This document shows positions 8,563 to 16,721 of a stretch of 64,000 nt of DNA, piece after piece. The notes beneath the pieces were generated by a model. That model was not told the origin of the DNA and ran no database searches. It saw only the letters and a program-made list of their open reading frames with translations. Source of the DNA: an uncultured Clostridia bacterium (GTDB lineage Bacteria; Bacillota; Clostridia; UBA1381). The position numbers were made by a program, and so were the translations under genes. How positions within the stretch are numbered: the first letter of the stretch is position 1; each line of letters starts with the position of its first letter. The stretch spans positions 150,573 to 214,572 of the forward strand of contig CAKSFT010000007.1 in NCBI GenBank assembly GCA_934454145.1. Reading direction: 5' to 3'.

Positions 8563-8593
8563 AAAGGCTGTGACCGATTTGGGCACAGCCTTT
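8563..8593 (-). terminator. terminator of the CorC-like gene
   Basis: AAAGGCTGTG pairs with CACAGCCTTT. On the minus strand the stem ends in TTTTCT. It lies between the stop at 8606 and the comFC-like start at 8554. Confidence 0.75.
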
Positions 8594-8605
8594 ATAATGC
8601 TTTTC

Positions 8606-9916
8606 TTATTTCTCTTGGGCATCGTCTTTTTTCGGCTCGATGCGGCAGACCAACGCCTCTTCAATACGGTGCTCTTCAATCCTCGTGACCTTTATGCCGA
8701 GCCCAAACGCCTCCAATTCTATCGTGGTTCCGTCCTCGGGTATTGTCCCCAGCTGTCCCAGAATCATACCGGCAAATGTGTTGTATTCCTCCACCGGCAA
8801 GTCGGTTTCCAGCGCCTCCGACACTGTGTCAATGTCGGCAGAACCTAATATTTTCCACGTGTTTTCGTCAAGCTTTGTTATCTCTTCCTCTTCCTGTCCG
8901 TCATATTCATTGTCAAGATTCCCCACGATTTCCTCCAGCAAATCCGACATCGAGATAATGCCGCCCAAACCACCGTACTCATCAAGGACAACGGCAAAAT
9001 GCGTTTTGTTTGCCTGCATCTTCCTGAACAAATCCTTCGCCTTTATGGACTCGGGCACAAAATACGGCTGGCGCAGTATGGCTTTTACGTCCGCCTCCGT
9101 TATACTCTTTTTCTTTATCAAAAGCCGCAGAAAGTCCCTGCTGTAGAGGATTCCCACTATATCGTCCACTGTTTCGCCGCATACCGGGTATATGGAATGA
9201 TTGCTCTCGTCAATCGTCTGTTCCCATTCTGCCAGGTCCTCCATCCACAGGAATATGACGTCGGTGCGGTGGGTCATGACATTTTCCGCCGGGGTGTCGT
9301 CAAGCTCAAAAATGTTATGAATCATTTCCTTTTCTTCCGGGTCAATCGCGCCGCTTTCACTGCCGACATCAACCATAAAGCGGATTTCTTCCTCCGTCAC
9401 TTCGTCGTTCTTCTCCTTGGGGTTTATGCCAAAAAGCATCGAAAGCAAATCCGCCGCGCCCGAAAGGAGCGCCGCCGCCGGCATAAACACATAATAAACA
9501 AAGAAAATCAGCCATGAAAAGGCAAACAGAATTTTTTCGGGTTCTTTTACCGATATCCGCCGCGGCAGATATACCCCAAAGACCAAAAGTATCGCCGAGA
9601 GTATCACAATACTCACGCCATAATCAAGGATTCCGTATCTGAACTGCCACAAAGGCGCAAAATTCACAAAAACAAGCGCCGCCAGAACCAACTCTGACAA
9701 AACAACCGCAAACCGCATACAATTATAAAGCCTCGCCGGCTCTTTCAAAATATGTATCAGCTTTTTTGCCCTCTTGCTTCCGCTGTCAGCGCGGTTTTTC
9801 AGCTTTGCATCGCCGACATTGTCTGCCGCCGTTTCCACACACCGAAAAAGAGCAATCAAAACCACCAAACAAAAACAAAGTAACGTTCGCGACGGGAGCG
9901 TGTCCAAAACCATCAT
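8606..9916 (-). CDS. CNNM/CBS-domain transporter (HlyC/CorC family)
   Basis: Integral membrane protein of about 436 residues. An N-terminal CNNM transmembrane domain (about 5-175, four hydrophobic segments) is followed by two CBS domains (about 205-330, with ENVMTHRTDVIFL and VVLDEYGGLGGIISMSDLLE). A C-terminal CorC_HlyC domain follows (about 345-425, NTFAGMILGQLGTIPEDGT). Family members are implicated in magnesium and cobalt efflux or homeostasis. GAAAGG directly abuts the first ATG, so the second ATG (9913) or the TTG at codon 4 gives better spacing. It has its own promoter at 9962-9990 and a terminator at 8563-8593. Confidence 0.88.
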   Translation of the reverse strand: MMVLDTLPSRTLLCFCLVVLIALFRCVETAADNVGDAKLKNRADSGSKRAKKLIHILKEPARLYNCMRFAVVLSELVLAALVFVNFAPLWQFRYGILDYGVSIVILSAILLVFGVYLPRRISVKEPEKILFAFSWLIFFVYYVFMPAAALLSGAADLLSMLFGINPKEKNDEVTEEEIRFMVDVGSESGAIDPEEKEMIHNIFELDDTPAENVMTHRTDVIFLWMEDLAEWEQTIDESNHSIYPVCGETVDDIVGILYSRDFLRLLIKKKSITEADVKAILRQPYFVPESIKAKDLFRKMQANKTHFAVVLDEYGGLGGIISMSDLLEEIVGNLDNEYDGQEEEEITKLDENTWKILGSADIDTVSEALETDLPVEEYNTFAGMILGQLGTIPEDGTTIELEAFGLGIKVTRIEEHRIEEALVCRIEPKKDDAQEK

Positions 9917-9961
9917 CCTTTCAAAAACACAAATATTTTTTCATAAAAAATTACATTGTAT

Positions 9962-9990
9962 ATTTTATCAAAAAATTGTGCAAATGTCAA
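9962..9990 (-). promoter_or_regulatory. promoter of the CorC-like gene
   Basis: On the minus strand: TTGACA (9990-9985), 17-bp spacer, TAAAAT (9967-9962). Confidence 0.75.
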
Positions 9991-9991
9991 A

Positions 9992-10531
9992 TTACTTTTT
10001 TGTGACATTTTTATCATTCAGCTGTTTTATATGCCGAAAAGTTTCGTCCTCACCCTTTTCGGCAAGCATGACAAGCCATTCCTCCAAAAGCCGCATCGTT
10101 TCCGGGTGCGCAATCTGCGCCGCCTTCCCTTTTCTGAAATACTCCAGCGGGTGTGTTCTTGTGTACTTGCTGCCCATGTATATCTTACTTGCGGCAAGCC
10201 TGTCGCAAAACATCTCCTTTACGTACCTGAGCGGCATCTGGACAGGTGCAATCAGATGAGTGTTTACGTCATAGTCATGCCAATACTCAAAATGATGCTT
10301 GTTCCGCCCCTGGTGGTGCAGCCATGCTGTGGAATATCCGTTTTCCATACGTTCCATGTCATTCGGGCTTTTATAGCCGGTATAGTATTTCGCCCCGATT
10401 CTGAATTCTGTCGGGCTGTACTTCGACAAATCGTGGAACAGCCCCTGAAATCCTATTCCGGCTTTGAAGCAATGCCGTATAACCGCATGTCTGTGCCTTG
10501 TGATTGTGATAAAATGTCCGATAAATTTCAC
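9992..10531 (-). CDS. DUF5662 family protein
   Basis: A 179-residue soluble protein with the pattern GLFHDLSKYSPTEF, followed by AWLHHQGRNKHHFEYW and a C-terminal HPETMRLLEEWL. This matches the uncharacterised DUF5662 family, whose His/Asp-rich motifs recall HD-type metal-dependent hydrolases; activity is unknown. It starts at GTG 10531 with GAGG seven nt upstream. Its promoter is at 10568-10596, so it is expressed separately from spoIIR. Confidence 0.8.
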   Translation of the reverse strand: MKFIGHFITITRHRHAVIRHCFKAGIGFQGLFHDLSKYSPTEFRIGAKYYTGYKSPNDMERMENGYSTAWLHHQGRNKHHFEYWHDYDVNTHLIAPVQMPLRYVKEMFCDRLAASKIYMGSKYTRTHPLEYFRKGKAAQIAHPETMRLLEEWLVMLAEKGEDETFRHIKQLNDKNVTKK

Positions 10532-10567
10532 TGTTAATCCTCTTTTCTGTGCCTGTTATTACATTAA

Positions 10568-10596
10568 ATTATACAGCCTTGGCGAAAAAAAATCAA
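10568..10596 (-). promoter_or_regulatory. promoter of the DUF5662 gene
   Basis: On the minus strand: TTGATT (10596-10591), 17-bp spacer, TATAAT (10573-10568). Confidence 0.75.
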
Positions 10597-10607
10597 CAGC
10601 TTTTTTT

Positions 10608-11201
10608 CTAAAGCCGCCCCACCGCCCGCAAAAGCTTCTCTGCCACCTCGACAATTTTCAGTTCATATTTCACGTCCGACGTAATCATTCTGTAGCTTTC
10701 GGCACTCATCGAATTTTGCAGTATACGGCTGCCCTCGGGGGATACCCCCCCGACAGTCTGTTCTGTGAAGCACAGCGGCGGATATGCCACACACCACCAA
10801 TTTTCGCCCCCTCCCTCGCCCAGGACAACACGTATCGCCTCATAGTTGCCCTTTGGCAGCACGATGCCGTTATACTCCTTGCGCGGAATGTCGGCATGCT
10901 CAAATTTTATATGTGCGCGATAATCCGCACCGATTTTTTCCAGAAAATCATTTGCGCTCTGTTCCATTTCGGGCATCGCGCCGATGACGTCCTCCCTCCC
11001 GGAGTCCCTTGTCAGTCTGCCGCGTACGTCGTCCAGTATCGCGTCGCGCACCATAAGCTTGATTTTTGTGTCCTCTTCGGAATTGCTGTTTGAGATAACG
11101 TGCAGACGTATGACGCTCCTTTCTATATCCCTGTAAACGCCGATATAGTATACCACCGTCATAAACAGCGCCAATGCCGCAAGCAGTGCAATTTTTTTCA
11201 T
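10608..11201 (-). CDS. spoIIR: stage II sporulation protein R
   Basis: A 197-residue secreted signalling protein. An N-terminal signal or anchor (about 1-22) is followed by RLHVISNSNSEEDTKIKL and the diagnostic GENWWCVAYPPLCF. SpoIIR is made in the forespore, and triggers SpoIIGA in the mother cell to process pro-sigma-E. ATG 11201 follows AGAGGG at good spacing and is preferred to an ATG seven codons upstream. It is divergent from the sleB-ypeB pair; the gap contains an inverted repeat TTGTCAA/TTGACAA at 11227-11248. Strong evidence that the host sporulates. Confidence 0.93.
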   Translation of the reverse strand: MKKIALLAALALFMTVVYYIGVYRDIERSVIRLHVISNSNSEEDTKIKLMVRDAILDDVRGRLTRDSGREDVIGAMPEMEQSANDFLEKIGADYRAHIKFEHADIPRKEYNGIVLPKGNYEAIRVVLGEGGGENWWCVAYPPLCFTEQTVGGVSPEGSRILQNSMSAESYRMITSDVKYELKIVEVAEKLLRAVGRL

Positions 11202-11325
11202 TTTATAAAAACCCTCTCTCATTTAATTGTCAAAAAGATTCTTGACAATAATTTCTTACGCTATACATAAATTTCCGCTTTGTCGGGAAAATTATTTGTA
11301 AACATCTGTCAGGAGGTATAAAAAA

Positions 11326-11790
11326 ATGAAAAAAAATGCCGGGATACTCTGCATTTGCGTCGTTTTATTTGCGGCGGCATCAGTGTTTCTCTTTAAAACC
11401 AACAAAAGCGCAGACGCGCAGACCGGAAGGAACTCGGGCGACATTCAGATAATGGCACGCGCCGTAAACGGAGAAGCGCGCGGCGAACCGTATGAAGGGC
11501 AGGTTGCCGTCGCCGCGGTTATATTGAACCGCGTCAAACATTCTTCCTTCCCCAACTCCGTGTCCGGCGTGATATATCAGCCCGGCGCGTTCACAGCCGT
11601 GTCCGACGGGCAGATAAATGTCCCCATAGACTCAAATTCCACCGTCTACAAGGCATGCCGGGACGCCATGAACGGCTGGGACCCAAGCGGAGGGGCAATA
11701 TATTATTTCAACCCCGACACGGCAACCAGCTCGTGGATATGGTCGAGAACCTTTATAAAACAAATAGGCAAGCACAGATTTTGCAAATAG
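11326..11790 (+). CDS. sleB: SleB-family cell wall hydrolase, catalytic domain only
   Basis: A 154-residue exported protein: signal or anchor segment (about 5-23), then a Hydrolase_2 domain (about 40-154) containing ARAVNGEARGEPYEGQ and AAVILNRVKHSSFPNSVSG. Unlike the copy at 7.1 kb it lacks the N-terminal peptidoglycan-binding domain of canonical SleB. The start follows AGGAGG. It lies 9 bp before ypeB, the conserved partner needed for SleB assembly in the spore, so this copy is the likely germination enzyme. Confidence 0.85.
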   Translation: MKKNAGILCICVVLFAAASVFLFKTNKSADAQTGRNSGDIQIMARAVNGEARGEPYEGQVAVAAVILNRVKHSSFPNSVSGVIYQPGAFTAVSDGQINVPIDSNSTVYKACRDAMNGWDPSGGAIYYFNPDTATSSWIWSRTFIKQIGKHRFCK

Positions 11791-11799
11791 GGAGGACAA

Positions 11800-13149
11800 A
11801 TGATGAAAAAATTTCACATATACTGGGGCTCTGCGGCAATCATAACAGCCCTCGCCGTCTGGGGGCTTTATGAAACAAACAAGGTCAGCTCCATGAAAAT
11901 CAAAATAGAAAACAACTACAACCGCGCCTTCCACGAGCTTGTCGACTATGTGGACGACATAGACGCACTTTTGCAAAAAAGCATGCTTGTTTCAAGCCCG
12001 GCGCAGATGGCGTCTATATCGGGGGAACTCTTCCGCCAGACCTCTGCCGCAAAAGCATGCCTGGGTCAGCTCCCCGTTTCGGAGGTTCAGCTGGAAAACA
12101 CAGAAAAATTTCTCTCCCAGGTGGGGGACTATACCTATTCTTTGTCGCAAAACGTCATAAACAGCGGCACTGTCAGCGACTCCGACTACAACAACCTTAA
12201 TTCCCTCAGCCAATACGCCGGCATGCTGAACCAAAAACTGCTTGCCATGCAAAGCGATGTCTATGACGGCAGAATCAGCTTTGGGACAATAAAAAGTGAA
12301 AGCAAAGAGCATTTCGGGACAGTTGCAAGCGCCGCGGGCGGTGTCCTCTCAGACTTTGAAGGCGTGGAAAAAGAATTTCAGGAATATCCGGCGCTCATCT
12401 ATGACGGGCCTTTTTCGGAGCACATAGAAAAGCTTCGCCCCGTTATGCTTGAAAACGCAAAGGAGGTTTCTGCCGAAGAAGCGCTTTCGGCGGCAAAAGC
12501 CTTTTTGGGCGCAAAGGCAAACAACCTTATATACGAAGGCGAAAGCCAAAACAATTCGCTTGACGCATATTCCTTTGCATATGTTTCCGACAATTCGGAA
12601 CTGGACATTGCCATAACAAAAAAGGGCGGATATCCGGTCTATTTTATGGAAAACCGCGAAATCGGCGAGGAAACGCTTGACATCGCACAGGCAACACAAA
12701 AAGCACGGGAATTTTTGTACAACAACGGCTATACCTCGCTTAAAAACAGCTATTATGAAAAAAGCGGCGGCGTTGCGACAATCAATTTTGCATACGAGCA
12801 AGGCGGAATAATATGCTATTCCGACCTGATAAAAGTGAAAGTTGCCCTCGACAACGGCGACATTGTCGGGACGGAAATGCACGGATATCTCATGAATCAC
12901 AAATACCGCGACTTCCCCCGGAAGAGCCTGAGTGCAGAAGAGGCACGCGCAAAAATCAATCCGCACCTGAACATCGAAAAAAGCTCCGTTGCGCTTATCC
13001 CCAAGGACGGACAAAGCGAAAAGCTGTGCTATGAATTTACCGGCAGCCACAACGGCCGCAACTTCATCATATATATCAATGCAGAAAACGGGCGCGAAGA
13101 AAAAATTCTTATGCTTATAGAATCAGAGGACGGTATTCTCACGATATAA
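11800..13149 (+). CDS. ypeB: germination protein YpeB
   Basis: A 449-residue protein with an N-terminal membrane anchor (about 7-24), a helical YpeB region and C-terminal PepSY repeats (about 215-445, with EEALSAAKAFLGAKANNLIY and EEARAKINPHLNIEKSSVAL). YpeB localises and stabilises SleB at the inner spore membrane and is proteolysed at germination. The start follows GGGAGGACAA and the gene directly follows sleB, forming the classic pair. The stop is followed by the structured element at 13155. Confidence 0.9.
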   Translation: MMKKFHIYWGSAAIITALAVWGLYETNKVSSMKIKIENNYNRAFHELVDYVDDIDALLQKSMLVSSPAQMASISGELFRQTSAAKACLGQLPVSEVQLENTEKFLSQVGDYTYSLSQNVINSGTVSDSDYNNLNSLSQYAGMLNQKLLAMQSDVYDGRISFGTIKSESKEHFGTVASAAGGVLSDFEGVEKEFQEYPALIYDGPFSEHIEKLRPVMLENAKEVSAEEALSAAKAFLGAKANNLIYEGESQNNSLDAYSFAYVSDNSELDIAITKKGGYPVYFMENREIGEETLDIAQATQKAREFLYNNGYTSLKNSYYEKSGGVATINFAYEQGGIICYSDLIKVKVALDNGDIVGTEMHGYLMNHKYRDFPRKSLSAEEARAKINPHLNIEKSSVALIPKDGQSEKLCYEFTGSHNGRNFIIYINAENGREEKILMLIESEDGILTI

Positions 13150-13154
13150 AACAA

Positions 13155-13371
13155 GAGGATGTAAAAAAAGTCCGGACCGCAAAAAGGCAATTTTATGAGG
13201 AATAGAACGCATTAAAAAGCAAAAAAACTTTATGTTAAATTAAGAAAACATTTTATTTAATTTTTGTTAAATTAAAACCTTTTTGCTGCGTACAAACCGA
13301 ACCGCTCGGAGTACACACGTACGCCGTCGGGTTCAGTTTGCACGTTCTGAAGCATTTTTTTCTATCCACTC
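13155..13371 (+). repeat. structured 3'-UTR element, copy 1
   Basis: Starts 6 bp after the ypeB stop. It shares long identical blocks with 18483-18695 and the same nested pairing. GCAAAAAGG (13179) pairs with CCTTTTTGC (13278), and AGAACG (13204) with CGTTCT (13343). A long hairpin spans 13292-13340 with core GTACACACGTAC. The closing stem GAGGAT with ATCCACTC is imperfect here. Either a structured RNA or a foldback (MITE-like) element. Confidence 0.7.
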
Positions 13372-13417
13372 AAAAGGAGCTGTAAAAAATATTTTTTACA
13401 GCTCCTTTTGATTTTTA
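13372..13417 (+). terminator. strong terminator after sleB-ypeB
   Basis: AAAAGGAGCTGTAAAAAAT pairs with ATTTTTTACAGCTCCTTTT (13372-13409), followed by GATTTTTAT. It ends the ypeB transcript including the structured element, and also lies downstream of the convergent solute-binding gene. Confidence 0.9.
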
Positions 13418-13514
13418 TAAGGATATGAAAAAAGCTTTGAAATCAACAAACTTCACAATAATATGTGCGTTTTGTTTATTTTCTTGTGTTTTGGAGTATT
13501 TTCAATATCCGCTT

Positions 13515-14996
13515 TTATTTTGTTTTCAGCCACTCGTCATACTGTTTCTGGAGTTCCGCAATAACCTTTTCTATGCCTGCCTGATCCAGCTTTGTCATAA
13601 ATTCGTCATACCAAACCGACATGTCCTCGGTGCCAAAGTCTTTTCTTGCCTTGTATTCCGCTTCGATGTTGGTTATATTTGCAATCTCCGTGTCAATCGC
13701 AGAAGTGTCAGGCACAAAGCCCAGCATCGGCGATTTGTCCGCTTCGTTGTTCATCTTTTCTGTCTGTTCCCACACGTCTGCCGGCTGACCTTCCTGTACA
13801 AATCCGTTGAACTGGTTGCCGAATTTCCAAGCATTTTGTCCGACACCTTCATATCCGCCGCCTTTTACAGGTGTTACTGTTCCGTCAGCGTTCTTTGTAT
13901 AAGTTTCGCCCTCGATTCCCCAGCAGATGATGTTAAACAAATCCTTGTCTGTGTTTACAAGTTTCATCAATTCTACAGCCTCTTTGGGGTGCTTTGTATT
14001 TGCGCCGACAGAAACCATTGTTTCAAGCGCGCTTGTTCTGCCCACATATGGCTGGAACACCTTTGCATGCAAAAATTCTTCTCCGTACTGTATTTTCTGA
14101 TACGCTTCCTGTCCCGGCTTCCATGTGCCGAAGGTGAACGCAACCTTCATGCGTTCTTCCGTATTTGTAAGAGCGTTTCCCGCACTTGCAATATCATTTC
14201 TGATATAACCCTTTGTATACCATTCTCTCAGCTTCTGCACGCTGAGCTTCCATTCGTCTGTTTTGTAAAGATTTACAAATTCCTGTGACGAACCGTTTTT
14301 CTTCAGAGCCGCTCCGCCCGTGAGTGTTTCATATACTGCCACATAAAAAGGCGAACTGTTTGGATTTAATGTGTACAAGTCCGGTCTTTTTTCGTGAACC
14401 TTTGCAAACATCTCGTCATAAATCGCCGCAGCCTCAAGCAAATCGTCATATGTGGAATTTATGTTTGACTTTTCTTCAAGCTTTGCAAGCAAGTCGACAA
14501 CGCCGCATTCTTCCGCAACGCTCGTCGGTATTTCCATGTCCTGCGGATTGGATATAACCTGGATATTCGGTATGCCGTAAACTTTTCCGTTTACCTCTGC
14601 CGCTTCGATGTAATAGCCGGGGATAACCTGGTCAAGCCCCGTTTCTTTTATGAGCTCTGTGATGTCATAAAGTCCGCCCAGAGCAATGGCCGTCTGATAC
14701 GGATTTACATATCCCGTAAATGTAAGGTCATACGCCTCGCCCGATGCCATCTTCATTTTCATCTTTTCTGTGAATGACGCGGAGTCTATGTACTTTATAT
14801 CAAGCTTCATGCCTATCGCCGGCTCAATAATCTCGTTTGCCTTTGCCATCACCTTGTCGTGCGCCGCCGGCTTGTCACCAATCATATACCACACAAGTGT
14901 GTTGCTTTTGTCACCGCCGCAGCCCGAAAGTCCGGCTGTCAGCCCTGCCGCAACCGACAGTCCCAAAACCGCCGACAAAATTCTTTTCAATTTCAT
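13515..14996 (-). CDS. extracellular solute-binding lipoprotein (carbohydrate ABC type)
   Basis: A 493-residue product with a lipoprotein signal peptide (LSGC, lipidated Cys26) and a family 1 solute-binding fold (VMAKANEIIEPAIGMKLDIK at about 53-72). The C-terminal region resembles DUF3502. Such proteins deliver oligosaccharides to ABC importers at the outer face of the membrane. The start has GGGAGGACG upstream. No permease or ATPase gene lies on either side. Divergent YesN/YesM-type genes adjoin it, and two direct repeats lie upstream of its -10, so it is probably activated by that response regulator and may instead feed the sensor. Confidence 0.88.
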   Translation of the reverse strand: MKLKRILSAVLGLSVAAGLTAGLSGCGGDKSNTLVWYMIGDKPAAHDKVMAKANEIIEPAIGMKLDIKYIDSASFTEKMKMKMASGEAYDLTFTGYVNPYQTAIALGGLYDITELIKETGLDQVIPGYYIEAAEVNGKVYGIPNIQVISNPQDMEIPTSVAEECGVVDLLAKLEEKSNINSTYDDLLEAAAIYDEMFAKVHEKRPDLYTLNPNSSPFYVAVYETLTGGAALKKNGSSQEFVNLYKTDEWKLSVQKLREWYTKGYIRNDIASAGNALTNTEERMKVAFTFGTWKPGQEAYQKIQYGEEFLHAKVFQPYVGRTSALETMVSVGANTKHPKEAVELMKLVNTDKDLFNIICWGIEGETYTKNADGTVTPVKGGGYEGVGQNAWKFGNQFNGFVQEGQPADVWEQTEKMNNEADKSPMLGFVPDTSAIDTEIANITNIEAEYKARKDFGTEDMSVWYDEFMTKLDQAGIEKVIAELQKQYDEWLKTK

Positions 14997-15062
14997 TTCT
15001 CGTCCTCCCATTTTAAAAAAAATTGTTCTACGGTATCTGCAATACCATGTATTCTTATCTCC

Positions 15063-15123
15063 ATTATAACATTCCGCCCCCAAAAATAATAGTGGATTTT
15101 TTAAAGATGTTTGTGGATTTTTT
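15063..15123 (-). promoter_or_regulatory. activator-type promoter of the solute-binding protein gene
   Basis: TATAAT on the minus strand at 15068-15063 lacks a good -35 hexamer. Just upstream lie two direct repeats GTGGATTTTTT (plus strand 15092-15102 and 15113-15123) starting 21 bp apart, two helical turns, as expected for an AraC-type DNA-binding domain such as that of the divergent response regulator. Confidence 0.6.
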
Positions 15124-15153
15124 TTATTTTTGCCGCGATTTTTTCAAATGCTA

Positions 15154-15182
15154 TTGATTTTGTACAAAAAAAAGGGTAAAAT
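15154..15182 (+). promoter_or_regulatory. promoter of the response regulator/kinase operon
   Basis: TTGATT (15154-15159), 17-bp spacer, TAAAAT (15177-15182), 54 bp before the ATG at 15237. Confidence 0.6.
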
Positions 15183-15236
15183 ATTGTCATAAGTTTCTTT
15201 GCCGTGCGGTTTTGCGCGGCGGAATGGAGAAGACCG

Positions 15237-16718
15237 ATGTACAAGCTTATAATAGTAGAAGACGAATCGCAGATGAACCGCCAGCTGACAAAAATCCTGG
15301 ACTGGGAAAACATTGGGTTTGAGATTGTGCACACCTTTGAGAACGGTGCAGATGCGATGGACTACATAAACAAAAACCATGTGGACGCGGTGCTGACAGA
15401 CATCAGGGTGCCTGTCATCTCGGGTGTGGAATTGTCAAAAATATGCCACAGCGAGCACCCCCGGATAAAATTTGTATTCATAAGCGCTTTCCGCAACTTT
15501 GAATACGCCAGGAGCGCCATAAAATACAATGTTGTCGATTATATCACAAAGCCCATAACCTACAACGACTTTTTTAACGCAATGGTTGCACTCTACAACG
15601 AGGTGGACAAAAACAACCACATCTCCACACTTCAGGAAAGAAATGACTTTATCGAAGACGAGATAGCCTTTATGCGTCAAGAATATCTTTCAAGCTATAT
15701 CCTCGGCGTGATTGACCTTGACACCCTTATATACCACCTTTCCCAAATCGGCATTGTTGTGGACAAGGACAACTGCTCCTGCGCAAAGGTCAACATCAAA
15801 ATCAAGAACTTTGAGTTCTTTATGGAAAACACATGGACGCACGAGCGCGAACGGTTTTACAGCACAATAAATAAATTTATCACGCCGGAAAACGACTACG
15901 CGTTCTTTTCCGTTTCACAATTTGTATATGATTCCATAGAAGTAATCGTCCTGGGCAAAAAGCGTTTTGATGATGATGTTTTTGAAAAATCCATTGACGA
16001 ATACTTCCGCACAGTGAAAGAAAACATGAAAACCATTTTGCAGATGGACGTGGAAATAAATGTAACACAACAGGCGCAAAACCCGGCAGAGTTGAAAAAG
16101 TACCGCATTTCCAAAAATTCGGCGGCACATCTGTGCGCCATGGTCATGTCGTACATACACAGCGACAGCCCGGCGGAAGCGGCGAGAACCGTGCAGATTG
16201 TGCGAAAGATTTTTTCTTCCGATGCAAAACAGGCAGAAAAGTTTTGCCGCACACTCTTCTCGGAAATCATGCCTCTGCTGAAAAACAGCGACGAGGCGCG
16301 CATTGAATTTCTTGCCAAAAATGACGTGAGCGAGATGTTTAATTTTTTGAACGAAAAAATTTCAGACATGAAAAACACCGCCGAGGACGGCACAGACAAC
16401 ACAATGGAAAGGGCAATAGAATATATAAAACAACATTATACGGAAAACATCACTCTTGCCGACGCCGCAAAATACGTTGCCCTCAGCCCCGGCTATTTCA
16501 GTTCTGTTTTCAAACAATATACAAACGAAAAGTTTATAGACTATCTCTCCAGACTGAGGATAAACAAAGCCATGGAAATGCTTGTAGGCTCAAACATAAA
16601 AATAACCGCAATTGCAAACCTTGTGGGCTACAAAGACGCGCAGTATTTTCATCGGGTTTTCAAGCTGTATTCGGGCACAACGCCCTCAAAATACAGGGCA
16701 GACCACGGAAAGGAATAA
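15237..16718 (+). CDS. AraC-type response regulator (YesN-like)
   Basis: A 493-residue cytosolic transcription factor. The N-terminal receiver domain (about 1-120) has an acidic pocket EDE at 8-10, phospho-acceptor Asp55 in VLTDIRVPV and conserved Lys in YITKPITYNDF. A long linker is followed by a C-terminal AraC helix-turn-helix domain (about 393-493, with AIANLVGYKDAQYFHRVFK). ATG 15237 has TGGAGAAG at good spacing; an upstream extension has none. The sensor kinase follows after 3 bp. The likely target is the divergent solute-binding gene through the 21-bp-spaced repeats at 15092-15123. Confidence 0.9.
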   Translation: MYKLIIVEDESQMNRQLTKILDWENIGFEIVHTFENGADAMDYINKNHVDAVLTDIRVPVISGVELSKICHSEHPRIKFVFISAFRNFEYARSAIKYNVVDYITKPITYNDFFNAMVALYNEVDKNNHISTLQERNDFIEDEIAFMRQEYLSSYILGVIDLDTLIYHLSQIGIVVDKDNCSCAKVNIKIKNFEFFMENTWTHERERFYSTINKFITPENDYAFFSVSQFVYDSIEVIVLGKKRFDDDVFEKSIDEYFRTVKENMKTILQMDVEINVTQQAQNPAELKKYRISKNSAAHLCAMVMSYIHSDSPAEAARTVQIVRKIFSSDAKQAEKFCRTLFSEIMPLLKNSDEARIEFLAKNDVSEMFNFLNEKISDMKNTAEDGTDNTMERAIEYIKQHYTENITLADAAKYVALSPGYFSSVFKQYTNEKFIDYLSRLRINKAMEMLVGSNIKITAIANLVGYKDAQYFHRVFKLYSGTTPSKYRADHGKE

Positions 16719-16721
16719 AAA

